Source: Candidatus Zhuqueibacterota bacterium
GTDB lineage: Bacteria > Zhuqueibacterota > Zhuqueibacteria > Residuimicrobiales > Krinioviventaceae
Assembly: GCA_016928775.1 (NCBI GenBank)
Contig: JAFGKD010000086.1
Location: 110,740-174,739 of the forward strand
Length of the DNA: 64,000 nucleotides
Direction of reading: 5' to 3'
In this document: positions 15,575 to 23,863 of the stretch, one piece after another
How positions within the stretch are numbered: the first letter of the stretch is position 1
Layout of the letters: each line of letters starts with the position of its first letter
The notes under the pieces: generated by a model
What the model saw: only the letters and a program-made list of their open reading frames with translations
Told to the model about the DNA's origin: nothing
The model's database searches: none
Program-made: the position numbers and the translations under genes

Positions 15575-17416
15575 CTAATTGTCACCGTGCAGATGCGTGT
15601 AGATTAAACGAGCTTGTTTCGGCGTAATAGAGTCGACTCCTGCCAGGTCCTCAACAGAAGCCGCTTTGATATTTTCGACTGATCGAAAGTGTTTTAACAG
15701 CGCAGTTTTTCTTTTTTCACCAATACCGGGGATGTTTTTGAGCTCGGAGGTCAAAGTCCGTTTTTTTCGCAGTGAGCGATGGTAGGTCACAGCAAAACGG
15801 TGTGATTCATCTCGCACGCGCTGCAAAAGTTTGAGTCCGGCTGAATCATGCGGCACATTCTGCGGATCGGAATAACCGGGCTTGAAGACTTGATCCAGTC
15901 TTTTCGCCAGCGCCACGATCGGCTGACTGTCCAAACCGAGCTCACCCAGCGCCGCTAATGCTGCATTAAGCTGACCTTTGCCCCCATCGATCAAAATTAA
16001 ATCCGGCATGTTTTTGCGCTCTTTTAATAACCGCGTGTAACGGCGTTTGACAACCTCATGCATCATGGCAAAATCATCCGGCGATTGTTTGCTGCGAATT
16101 TTGAATCGACGATATTCCCCTTTTGCCGGTCGACCATTCATGAAACAAACCATTGACGCCACTGGATTGGTGCCCTGAATATTCGATATATCAAATCCTT
16201 CAATTCTTCGCGGCGGCTTTTCGAGCTGTAATGCTTTTTGTAGCGCTTTCACCGAGCCGGCAATATATTCTTTGGATTGCATTTTTTTCAGCTTGAGTTC
16301 TTCCAGGTGATGCGTGGCGTTTCTGGTACACATCTCGAGCAAACGAGCCTTTTCGCCTCGCCTGGGGAAAATGAGATCAAGCCGTTTGTTCCCCTTCTGT
16401 TCCAGCCACTTTTGCAGTGAATTGTGATCCTGACCAAAATGACACGGCACCAGGATTTCCGGCGGCACATCCTCAACTTTTAAGTAAAATTGCTGTAAAA
16501 AAACCTGGGTGATTGCAGCGATATTTTCACCATGTGCATTCTCCAAATAAAAATGATCTTTGGAAACAATCTTGCCTTCCCGCACGCGAAAAACAACACA
16601 GCAGGCGTCGCCATCATCCGAGGCGGTGGCAATGATATCGCGATCGCCGAATTGATTATCAAGGACTTTTTGGCGTTCGGAAAACATGGTGATCGAATGG
16701 AGCTGATCGCGCAATCGAGCAGCTTCTTCAAACCGTAGCTTCTCCGAGAGATCGAGCATTCGCTCCCGGATATCCCGCTCAACTTGACGGGTGTTGCCTT
16801 TGATGAAATCGATGATATAGCTGATTGTTCTGTTATATTCTTCCCGGGATACAAAACCCTCACATGGTCCATTGCAGCGATGGATGTGATAATTTAAGCA
16901 CACTTTGAATTTTTTTACCGAAATGGTCTTGTCATTAAGTGGCAGATTGCAGGAACGAATCGGAAAAATTTTTTTAATTGTTGTGAGGAGCGCTTTCATA
17001 CGAATGACATTGGTATATGGCCCAAAGTAGCGCGAACCATCCTTCACAATCTTGCGGGTTGGAAAAATTCGGGGAAAGGGCTCGTTGGTCACACGAATGT
17101 AGGGAAAACTTTTGTCGTCTTTGAGATTGATGTTATAGCGCGGCTTGTGCTCTTTGACCAGGTTGGCTTCCAGGATCAGTGCTTCGACCTCAGTATCTGT
17201 GATGATCGTCTCGATATCGTGAATTCGCGATACCAGGTGCCGGGTTTTCGCATCGACATGCCCGTCCTGAAAATAGGAGCGCACTCGATTTCGCAACACC
17301 TTGGCTTTTCCGATGTAGATGATATCATCGCGCTTGTCTTTGTAAATATAAACGCCGGGTTTTCGCGACAGATTATCGAGTTTTTCCTGCAGATTTTTCG
17401 ACAGAGACTTTAACAA
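15575..17416 (-). CDS. uvrC: Excinuclease ABC subunit C
   Basis: This 613-residue protein makes both incisions in nucleotide excision repair with UvrA and UvrB. The order of domains is complete: GIY-YIG nuclease (KPGVYIYKDKRDDIIYIGKAK, residues about 19-39), a UVR motif for UvrB contact (KLRFEEAARLRDQL, near 215), the RNase-H-like nuclease with GFDISNIQGTNPVASMV and ILIDGGKGQLNAAL, and a tandem helix-hairpin-helix tail (LKNIPGIGEKRKTALLKHF). The start is a TTG with AGGAA six bases upstream; no nearer ATG exists. A terminator before it separates it from the ClpX-like gene. Confidence 0.97.
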   Translation of the reverse strand: MLKSLSKNLQEKLDNLSRKPGVYIYKDKRDDIIYIGKAKVLRNRVRSYFQDGHVDAKTRHLVSRIHDIETIITDTEVEALILEANLVKEHKPRYNINLKDDKSFPYIRVTNEPFPRIFPTRKIVKDGSRYFGPYTNVIRMKALLTTIKKIFPIRSCNLPLNDKTISVKKFKVCLNYHIHRCNGPCEGFVSREEYNRTISYIIDFIKGNTRQVERDIRERMLDLSEKLRFEEAARLRDQLHSITMFSERQKVLDNQFGDRDIIATASDDGDACCVVFRVREGKIVSKDHFYLENAHGENIAAITQVFLQQFYLKVEDVPPEILVPCHFGQDHNSLQKWLEQKGNKRLDLIFPRRGEKARLLEMCTRNATHHLEELKLKKMQSKEYIAGSVKALQKALQLEKPPRRIEGFDISNIQGTNPVASMVCFMNGRPAKGEYRRFKIRSKQSPDDFAMMHEVVKRRYTRLLKERKNMPDLILIDGGKGQLNAALAALGELGLDSQPIVALAKRLDQVFKPGYSDPQNVPHDSAGLKLLQRVRDESHRFAVTYHRSLRKKRTLTSELKNIPGIGEKRKTALLKHFRSVENIKAASVEDLAGVDSITPKQARLIYTHLHGDN

Positions 17417-17451
17417 TTTTTCCTAACCTGAAAAATTCATTCACACGAATA

Positions 17452-17574
17452 CACAAAGCCACAAAGACCGTTTTTATTGGACTTGCTGAATCTATATAAA
17501 ATGCTTGAAAAAAACATTTTCATTTTTGCCATATACAACTAACCTTTTTTTCTTAGTGTTTTTGTGGCTTTGTG
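17452..17574. repeat. Intergenic inverted repeat
   Basis: Fourteen-base perfect arms (CACAAAGCCACAAA at 17452-17465 and its complement at 17561-17574) with partly matching flanks are separated by 95 bases in the gap between uvrC and the ClpX-like gene. This resembles the non-coding dispersed repeats seen in other environmental genomes; no function is visible. Confidence 0.5.
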
Positions 17575-17599
17575 TGAGCAGTTTGTGAATAATTCGGGC

Positions 17600-17631
17600 T
17601 AAAAAGGCCGTCTCAGCAAAACAAGACGACC
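17600..17631 (-). terminator. Rho-independent terminator after the ClpX-like gene
   Basis: On the minus strand an 8-bp stem (GGTCGTCT with AGACGGCC, one G-U pair) is followed by TTTTT. It lies 22 bases beyond the stop codon of the ClpX-like gene and ends the long leftward run of genes. Confidence 0.7.
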
Positions 17632-17653
17632 TTGAATATCTCCAAAGTATCAG

Positions 17654-19183
17654 CTATTTTTTCTCGTAAGCTTTTTTAATGAGCTCCTCGAGACGTGCTT
17701 TAGGATTTCGCACAATATCTTCATCCACGGTAAATTCATCCCAGTTTAAAAGCTTTAGACCATATTCATAATCGGCTAACAATTCTGTACACACTTTTTC
17801 GAGCGTTTTGTGTTCAGCATGAGCTTTTGATTTGAGCATTTCAATCGCGCCCTCGGTGAACGTAATCACGATATTATTGCGCACAAGAAAGCCTTTTTGA
17901 AAACTTTTTATATAATAGTTGGTCAAAACCTTGTCAAGCTCTCTTTTCGGATGCTCGACCATCTCACGGGTGACGAGCAGATGATTCAAATCAGTATCCG
18001 GCAAATACTTTTCAAACTTGAGCAACAATCGGTCGACCACGCTTGTCAGACCGCGGGCGCCGGTGTGTTCTTCAAATGCTAATTCGGCAATCCGCCATAA
18101 AGCATCATCCTCAAACTCGATGTCAATGCCGTAGGCTAAAAAATCTCGCTTTTTACCGAGGATGACCGTACTTTTTGGGCTCTTGAGAATTTGATATAAT
18201 CCTTCAATATCGAGGGCATTCAGGCTGACCACAACCGGCAAGCGACCAACAAACTCTGTCTCAAAGCCAAAACTGATCAAATCTTCGGATCTAACTCTTT
18301 TGAACATCTCTTCATCTGCTACTCGAAGCACATCGGAATCAAGGTTTGTAAATCCTATGGGTTGCTGATTCAGACGTTTGCGTATGATATCTGTGAGTCC
18401 TGAAAAGGCACCGCTGGTGACAAAAAGAATATTTTTTGTATTGATTTTTTTACGTTCCACTTTGCCGGTACGCTGCGCTTCCATTGCGGCTTCCATTTGT
18501 GACGCCAAATCGTGCGGAACTTTTAGATCAACCTCGGCTTCTTCCATGAGTTTCAGCAAATTCCGTTGTACGCCGCTGCGCGACACATCCGGGCCAACGC
18601 CGTTGCCGGATGAAGCGATCTTGTCAATCTCATCCAAATAAATAATGCCATATTCGGCCAAATGAATATCTCCGTCTGCCTCATGCACAAGATTCCGGAC
18701 GAGATCATCAACATCACCGCCAACATAGCCCGTCTCACTGAATTTTGTTGCATCTCCTTTGACAAAAGGAACGCCTATCTTTTTGGCGATTAATTTGATC
18801 AGATATGTTTTACCAACGCCGGTCGGTCCAATCATCAGGACATTGCTTTTGATATTTCCCTCGAGCTCCTCGATGTCGCTGTTTTGCGTTTCATATTTCA
18901 TGCGATTAAAATGCGTGGCTATTTTGGTCGCCAATATTTCGACAGCTTCATCCTGACCAACGACATATTCCTGTAGATATAACTCGAGCTCAGTTGGCTT
19001 GAGATCAAAGTTGATGCGGGGAGGTATGGTCTCTTTGGACTTTTTATCGCCCGGTGTGTTACCAACCCTCTCGGGTTCCGGCGGCACAATGACTCTATCA
19101 CCGTATTTATTGCGCAAAAAGTCGGAGACATCCCGGCGTATATCTTCGGGATTGGGTGATTTGCTATTCAATATATGATTCAT
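17654..19183 (-). CDS. ClpX-like AAA+ ATPase without the zinc-binding domain
   Basis: The protein is 509 residues, from an ATG with a GAGGA site five bases upstream (an open frame extends to 19345 but lacks homology). Walker A is GPTGVGKT (119-126) and Walker B IIYLDEID (180-187). The ClpX-type pore loop GYVG (152-155) and the ClpP-docking IGF tripeptide (276-278, in QPIGFTN) are present, as is sensor II GARGL. The N-terminal C4 zinc domain of ClpX is absent and the protein is about 90 residues longer than ClpX, mainly at the C-terminus (after the sensor). It is probably an unfoldase, perhaps with ClpP; no ClpP gene is in the window. Confidence 0.88.
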   Translation of the reverse strand: MNHILNSKSPNPEDIRRDVSDFLRNKYGDRVIVPPEPERVGNTPGDKKSKETIPPRINFDLKPTELELYLQEYVVGQDEAVEILATKIATHFNRMKYETQNSDIEELEGNIKSNVLMIGPTGVGKTYLIKLIAKKIGVPFVKGDATKFSETGYVGGDVDDLVRNLVHEADGDIHLAEYGIIYLDEIDKIASSGNGVGPDVSRSGVQRNLLKLMEEAEVDLKVPHDLASQMEAAMEAQRTGKVERKKINTKNILFVTSGAFSGLTDIIRKRLNQQPIGFTNLDSDVLRVADEEMFKRVRSEDLISFGFETEFVGRLPVVVSLNALDIEGLYQILKSPKSTVILGKKRDFLAYGIDIEFEDDALWRIAELAFEEHTGARGLTSVVDRLLLKFEKYLPDTDLNHLLVTREMVEHPKRELDKVLTNYYIKSFQKGFLVRNNIVITFTEGAIEMLKSKAHAEHKTLEKVCTELLADYEYGLKLLNWDEFTVDEDIVRNPKARLEELIKKAYEKK

Positions 19184-19345
19184 GATATCCTCATCAGTCT
19201 TTTTTTTCTCAACACCATGATATGCAACAACTATTCCATATGATTTGCACGTACATTTGAGCTGAAATATCCCATTTCTTTTAGAGCTTGACGACACTGC
19301 GCTGACATAATGGCGCATATAAGGCGCACTATGACATGTCCCCAA

Positions 19346-20194
19346 CTAAAATAATAATGACACATCAAAATTTTTTGCCGAGTGCGTCAGAGCACCAATG
19401 GAAATATAATCCACGCCGGTTTCGCCAATCGCTCGTACAGTCGCAAGCGATACGTTGCCGGAAACTTCCAGTGGAATGCGATAGTTGACGAATTCGACGC
19501 ACTTTGCTATCTCATTGAGCGGCATGTTATCGAGCAGAATGCGGTCGACGCGCAGTGAGAGCGCATCCTTGACATCTTGCAGGTTTTGGGCTTCGACTTC
19601 TATTTCAGCCTTGAAATTGCATGTCCGCATAAAGTCGCGGCATCGCCGCACCGCATTGGCTAAGCCACCGGCAGCGGCAATGTGATTCTCTTTGATGAGG
19701 AACATATCATACAATCCCATACGATGATTCTCCCCGCCGCCGCATCGCACGGCATATTTTTCCAGCGACCGCCAACCAGGGATCGTTTTTCGCGTATCGA
19801 GGAGTTTTGTTTTTAATCCGGCAACTGCATCGACAAATTGACGCGTCAGCGTAGCAATTCCTGACAAATGGCCAAAAAAGTTGAGCGCCGTACGCTCGGC
19901 GATCAAAATACGATCAGCAGCTCCTGATATTTTCGCCAAAAGCTGATCAGGGCGTACCGCGTCGCCGTCTTTTACAGCGAAAGTCAGATCAATTTCCGGA
20001 TCGATCTCGTGAAAGGCTAACGTGAGGAGGTCAATCCCGGCAATAACTCCTTTCTGTCTGGCAATAATGGAAGCGCTACAGTGATGGTCAGTGACTCCGA
20101 TGGCGAGTGTTGTGATGTCTCCACGATCCCCCAAATCTTCTTTGAAGGCAAGTTTTATCAATGGTCGAGCGGTGTGTTCTAAGACGTGCGGCAT
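19346..20194 (-). CDS. nadC: Nicotinate-nucleotide pyrophosphorylase (carboxylating)
   Basis: This protein of about 282 residues catalyses quinolinate plus PRPP to nicotinate mononucleotide, in de novo NAD synthesis. Typical sequence includes FKEDLGDRGDITT, ERTALNFFGHLSGIATLTRQFVD, LLDTRKTIPGWRSLEKYAVRCGGGENHRMGLYD and EVEAQNL, which bind quinolinate and PRPP. The ATG at 20194 overlaps the stop of the upstream TPR gene as TGATG, so translation is probably coupled; a TTG one codon earlier is also possible. No nadA or nadB is present in the window. Confidence 0.96.
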   Translation of the reverse strand: MPHVLEHTARPLIKLAFKEDLGDRGDITTLAIGVTDHHCSASIIARQKGVIAGIDLLTLAFHEIDPEIDLTFAVKDGDAVRPDQLLAKISGAADRILIAERTALNFFGHLSGIATLTRQFVDAVAGLKTKLLDTRKTIPGWRSLEKYAVRCGGGENHRMGLYDMFLIKENHIAAAGGLANAVRRCRDFMRTCNFKAEIEVEAQNLQDVKDALSLRVDRILLDNMPLNEIAKCVEFVNYRIPLEVSGNVSLATVRAIGETGVDYISIGALTHSAKNFDVSLLF

Positions 20195-23100
20195 CAAGAA
20201 TCTTTTTCCAGTTCTGCTTTTATTTCCTCAAGCTTACGATTGGCAGCGCGGCCAAAATCATCTGTTGCGCCGCGTTCGCGGATGACGATCTCGTACATCT
20301 CTTTGGCTTTGAGCAGATTTCCGAGTTTTTGATAATTCTCACCGGCTTTGTAAACCGCTGTGACTCCGAATGGCAGTTTGGGATGTTGTTTGCACTGATA
20401 ACGAACTTTGAGATATTCGATGATGGCTTGCTCGGTGAAGCCGGCGCCGGCATAGGATTCGGCGATCCAGAATTGCACACGTGCTTCGTCATCAGCCGAT
20501 ACCAACGGTTTGACGTCCTTGAGTTCTACAATTGCCCGGTCATATTCCTTGAGATAATATAAAAAGGTGCCAATTCGAATTCGACGATCCAAGATATTCG
20601 AGGCATAAGGAAAAGTCTCGATATATTCACGTTGATAAGCAATGGCTTGATCGCGCAATCCCAAATCATCGTAAGCATCGATGAGCAAATCGAGAGCCTG
20701 GGCGCGCAGCGGACCAGACTCTTGCAGCTCCAGCACTTTACGACCGGCATGAATTGTGTTCTCGAGCGCGCGATTTTCATAGTAAAAATCGGCCAGATTC
20801 AAATAGGCTGTAGCGACAATTTCCGGATCCTCATATTTTTCCGGAATTTCAGTGAGGCGTTTGAGGGCATCTTCTGTTTTTGTCTGGACAACATACAATC
20901 GCGCCAATCCCAAATCGCCGCGCGCTCCCTCGGGAACATCGTCATACCTGCCGGCTAATGTTTTGAGAGTTTTTTCGGCTTGTGACAAATTTTTCGCATC
21001 AATATAATGCATCGCTTCTTCATAAAGGAATCGCGCCTCGGCGTTCCGATCATCGTACTCTTTTTTAAACGTTTTAACCAATCCTTCGGCGCGATTTATT
21101 TTGCCGAGGCGGAAATCACAAATAATGAGTCGTTGAAAGGCACGCTTTTGCAAATCGCCTGTGAGTGCCACTCTGATCTTTTCATAATAGACTCTCGCCT
21201 GGTCATACAAACCACGATCAAAAGACAAATCCGCGGCTTTAACGAGCGCTTGTTGACCCAGGCTGTCGTCCGGAAACGATGCAGCGCACTCTTCAAAATA
21301 GCCCAACGCCATCTCTTGCTTGTTCATCTTGTCAGCCAATTCGCCAACAGCAAACAGGGCGTCCGCCCGATGCCGGGTGTCGGAACCGAGATCAAGATAT
21401 TTTTGATACATCTCGACCGCCTTTTGCGGTGACTGCGTAAAGCGTATCACTTCTGCCCACAGCCATAACGTTTCATCATCAACCTGCGCCGGATAAAAAT
21501 GCTTTAATTCGCGCGGGATACCAGTCTGCTCTTTCGCACGGACGCGTTGCTGCGCTTCTTTATACTGACCCTGTCTGAGCATAAGAGAAATGAGCTTGGC
21601 CTCCGCTCGACTGGCCCATGGAGAATAAAAATATTTTTCGGCAATTTCAAAATAGAGACGTTGCGCATCAATATATCGTCTATTTTCCTCATGAATCGTC
21701 GCCAACAAATAGAGGCCATCGACACGACGAGGTGAATCATGCCGGGTGAGAAGGCGATTGAGTAAAACGGTTGCTGAATCAGGGCGCGACGTTTGATGTA
21801 ATAAAAGCGCCTGTTTGTAAAGGGCGTCCGCCTCAATTTTTTCTGTTTTATGATGATTTAAAATATCTGCCAAAATTTGACCGATGCGCTGAAAACCGGC
21901 ACTCGTATCTGTTCGCGCCGCCATCATTTCATCCACAAGCTGTATTTGCAGATGCTGCTTCAAGCTGTCATCTGAAATCGTTTCAATATGAGAATTCAAA
22001 AAACCAATACGCCTGGCACCTGATTCCAGATTCGGCAAATTCGTTTGCACCACCCAAAACTCAACCTGAGCCGTTAATTTGGAATTCGGGTAATTCACTT
22101 TCATCTGTTCAGCGAGCTGTTGCAGGTTTTGGGCATAATTTTGAGCGCTGTTGAGACGATTCTCCTGCATTGATTTTTCATGCAAAACAAATAAACAAAA
22201 CGCTTTGTCGTATTGGAGCTGCTCCTTGTTGAGCCGTTCGTCTACATCTTCCTTTTCAGCGCGCTGCAATAAATCCAAAGCTTTTTCATAATTACGAAAG
22301 GAATGCAGGTGATACTGCGCCAGGCTGTTGAAAGCGTGCGCGCGAGATTCAGCGGTCAAACCTTGAACCAATATTTGATTGAGCGCCTCGTCCAGATTTC
22401 TTGAATCCGATGGGGTCATGAGTTTTAAAAGATATGCTTTTTTTTGAGCGGTTGCGTAAAAATCACCACCCGGATAGTATTGCAAATAGCGATCGTACTC
22501 TCTGAGCGCATTTTGCAATTCGCTTTCGACTTCATAGGAGCGGGCAATAGAAAATTGTGCATCGTCTACGATTGCACTTTTGGGTGATCCGGCAATGATG
22601 GCATTATAATTTTGTCGGGCACCGGCGTAATCGTTTAGAATATTTTCTTGCAGGTTGGCGATGGCGAAAAACAACTCATTTCGGCGATAGAGCGCCGGCG
22701 TAGATGCGATATAATTCTGCAAATAGCGGATACCTTGAACAGCACGACCATCAGCCGAAAGCAAGTTGGCGTATTCAATCGCCGCATAAAATCGTACATC
22801 AGATGTTAGGTTCGTATCGGCAAGCACCTGTTCGAAATGCGTCAATGCCACAGATACCTCTCCAAGTTTTTTGTTCACCATCCCCAGACGATAAACAAAA
22901 AGACCGGTTTTTCCCGGATCGTTGGTGGCTTTCATGTAGGTTTGTTTAGCCAGGGCATAGTTACCTTGCAGATAATAGGTGTCACCCAAAGATTGCCATA
23001 AATCAATTTTATCCGCCTGCCCTACCTTTTCGATGACACGGGTGAGAATCTTTTCAGCCTCCTGGTATTGTCGATTATCCAGCATTGACACAGCCAATTC

Positions 23101-23862
23101 GTTTGCAGCCCTCACGACGATTGGACTGGCATATTTGCCGGATACCAGTTTAAACAAAACACTATCCGATTCGCTAAAGCGCCCGAGCTTTTTGAGCAGC
23201 TGCGATTTTTTTACATAAACATCCGCTGCCAAATCATCCTCAACACGATCTCCCAGGATACGATCGAGATAGAGTATGGCATTGCCATAGTCACCGTTTA
23301 CCTCGTGCACGTCAGCAATCGCTTTATAAGCGTCCATACGTGTTGGATGTGTAGCAAAATTTTCCAGCAGATAAAGGGCGGCATCGAGGGATTTACGGGA
23401 TTCTCCGGCACTCAAATATGAGCGTGCAGCAGCAAGCTGGGCTTCCGGAACAAGGGGGCTGTTGGGAGCCAATATTTTCAACCGATCGTAGGCAATACCC
23501 GCTTTCAGATGCTCGTTATTATTGGCCAATAAGCGTGCCTGATTAAATTGCGCCCTGTCCACGATCGAGGATTGTGAAAATTTTAATAAAACAGCTAAAT
23601 AGACGTTTGATGCGCGAATCAGACTATCGGCTTTTTCATAATTTTCACCGGCGCGTAACAGGGCCACAGGTGCCTGCGGGCTTGATGGATATAATTCAGC
23701 AAATCGTTCAAACTGCAATGCGGCAATATCAAACAGCTCTTTGTTTTCGAGTTCAATAGCGAATCGGAAATCTTGTTCCTCCTGCAATGTAGAGTGCGCT
23801 AAAAGGTATGGAGCAACAGTTAAAAGCAAAATTAAAAACAAAAATACCGTTCCGTGCTTCAT
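20194..23862 (-). CDS. Large exported TPR-repeat protein
   Basis: The protein is 1222 residues from an ATG with a GGAGAT site; the signal peptide follows at once (FLFLILLLTVAPYLLAHS). The rest is an almost unbroken array of tetratricopeptide-like repeats, with recurring patterns such as YALAKQTYMKATNDPG, ALTHFEQVLADTNL and AIIEYLKVRYQCKQHP. Such proteins scaffold complexes in the periplasm, often in envelope assembly or polysaccharide export in FCB bacteria. The gene starts two bases before the pcrA stop and ends overlapping nadC, so it is in the same unit. No enzymatic domain was seen. Confidence 0.9.
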   Translation of the reverse strand: MKHGTVFLFLILLLTVAPYLLAHSTLQEEQDFRFAIELENKELFDIAALQFERFAELYPSSPQAPVALLRAGENYEKADSLIRASNVYLAVLLKFSQSSIVDRAQFNQARLLANNNEHLKAGIAYDRLKILAPNSPLVPEAQLAAARSYLSAGESRKSLDAALYLLENFATHPTRMDAYKAIADVHEVNGDYGNAILYLDRILGDRVEDDLAADVYVKKSQLLKKLGRFSESDSVLFKLVSGKYASPIVVRAANELAVSMLDNRQYQEAEKILTRVIEKVGQADKIDLWQSLGDTYYLQGNYALAKQTYMKATNDPGKTGLFVYRLGMVNKKLGEVSVALTHFEQVLADTNLTSDVRFYAAIEYANLLSADGRAVQGIRYLQNYIASTPALYRRNELFFAIANLQENILNDYAGARQNYNAIIAGSPKSAIVDDAQFSIARSYEVESELQNALREYDRYLQYYPGGDFYATAQKKAYLLKLMTPSDSRNLDEALNQILVQGLTAESRAHAFNSLAQYHLHSFRNYEKALDLLQRAEKEDVDERLNKEQLQYDKAFCLFVLHEKSMQENRLNSAQNYAQNLQQLAEQMKVNYPNSKLTAQVEFWVVQTNLPNLESGARRIGFLNSHIETISDDSLKQHLQIQLVDEMMAARTDTSAGFQRIGQILADILNHHKTEKIEADALYKQALLLHQTSRPDSATVLLNRLLTRHDSPRRVDGLYLLATIHEENRRYIDAQRLYFEIAEKYFYSPWASRAEAKLISLMLRQGQYKEAQQRVRAKEQTGIPRELKHFYPAQVDDETLWLWAEVIRFTQSPQKAVEMYQKYLDLGSDTRHRADALFAVGELADKMNKQEMALGYFEECAASFPDDSLGQQALVKAADLSFDRGLYDQARVYYEKIRVALTGDLQKRAFQRLIICDFRLGKINRAEGLVKTFKKEYDDRNAEARFLYEEAMHYIDAKNLSQAEKTLKTLAGRYDDVPEGARGDLGLARLYVVQTKTEDALKRLTEIPEKYEDPEIVATAYLNLADFYYENRALENTIHAGRKVLELQESGPLRAQALDLLIDAYDDLGLRDQAIAYQREYIETFPYASNILDRRIRIGTFLYYLKEYDRAIVELKDVKPLVSADDEARVQFWIAESYAGAGFTEQAIIEYLKVRYQCKQHPKLPFGVTAVYKAGENYQKLGNLLKAKEMYEIVIRERGATDDFGRAANRKLEEIKAELEKDS

Positions 23863-23863
23863 T

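Noticed and set aside
19184..19345. 54-residue N-terminal extension of the ClpX-like protein, containing a CTC pair
   Set aside because: It does not match the C4 zinc domain of ClpX, and a strong ribosome binding site precedes the ATG at 19183.
20194..23862. CRISPR-like periodicity in the TPR gene
   Set aside because: The repetition is at protein level (TPR helices) with diverged DNA; no identical repeats and spacers are present. No CRISPR array was seen anywhere in the window.
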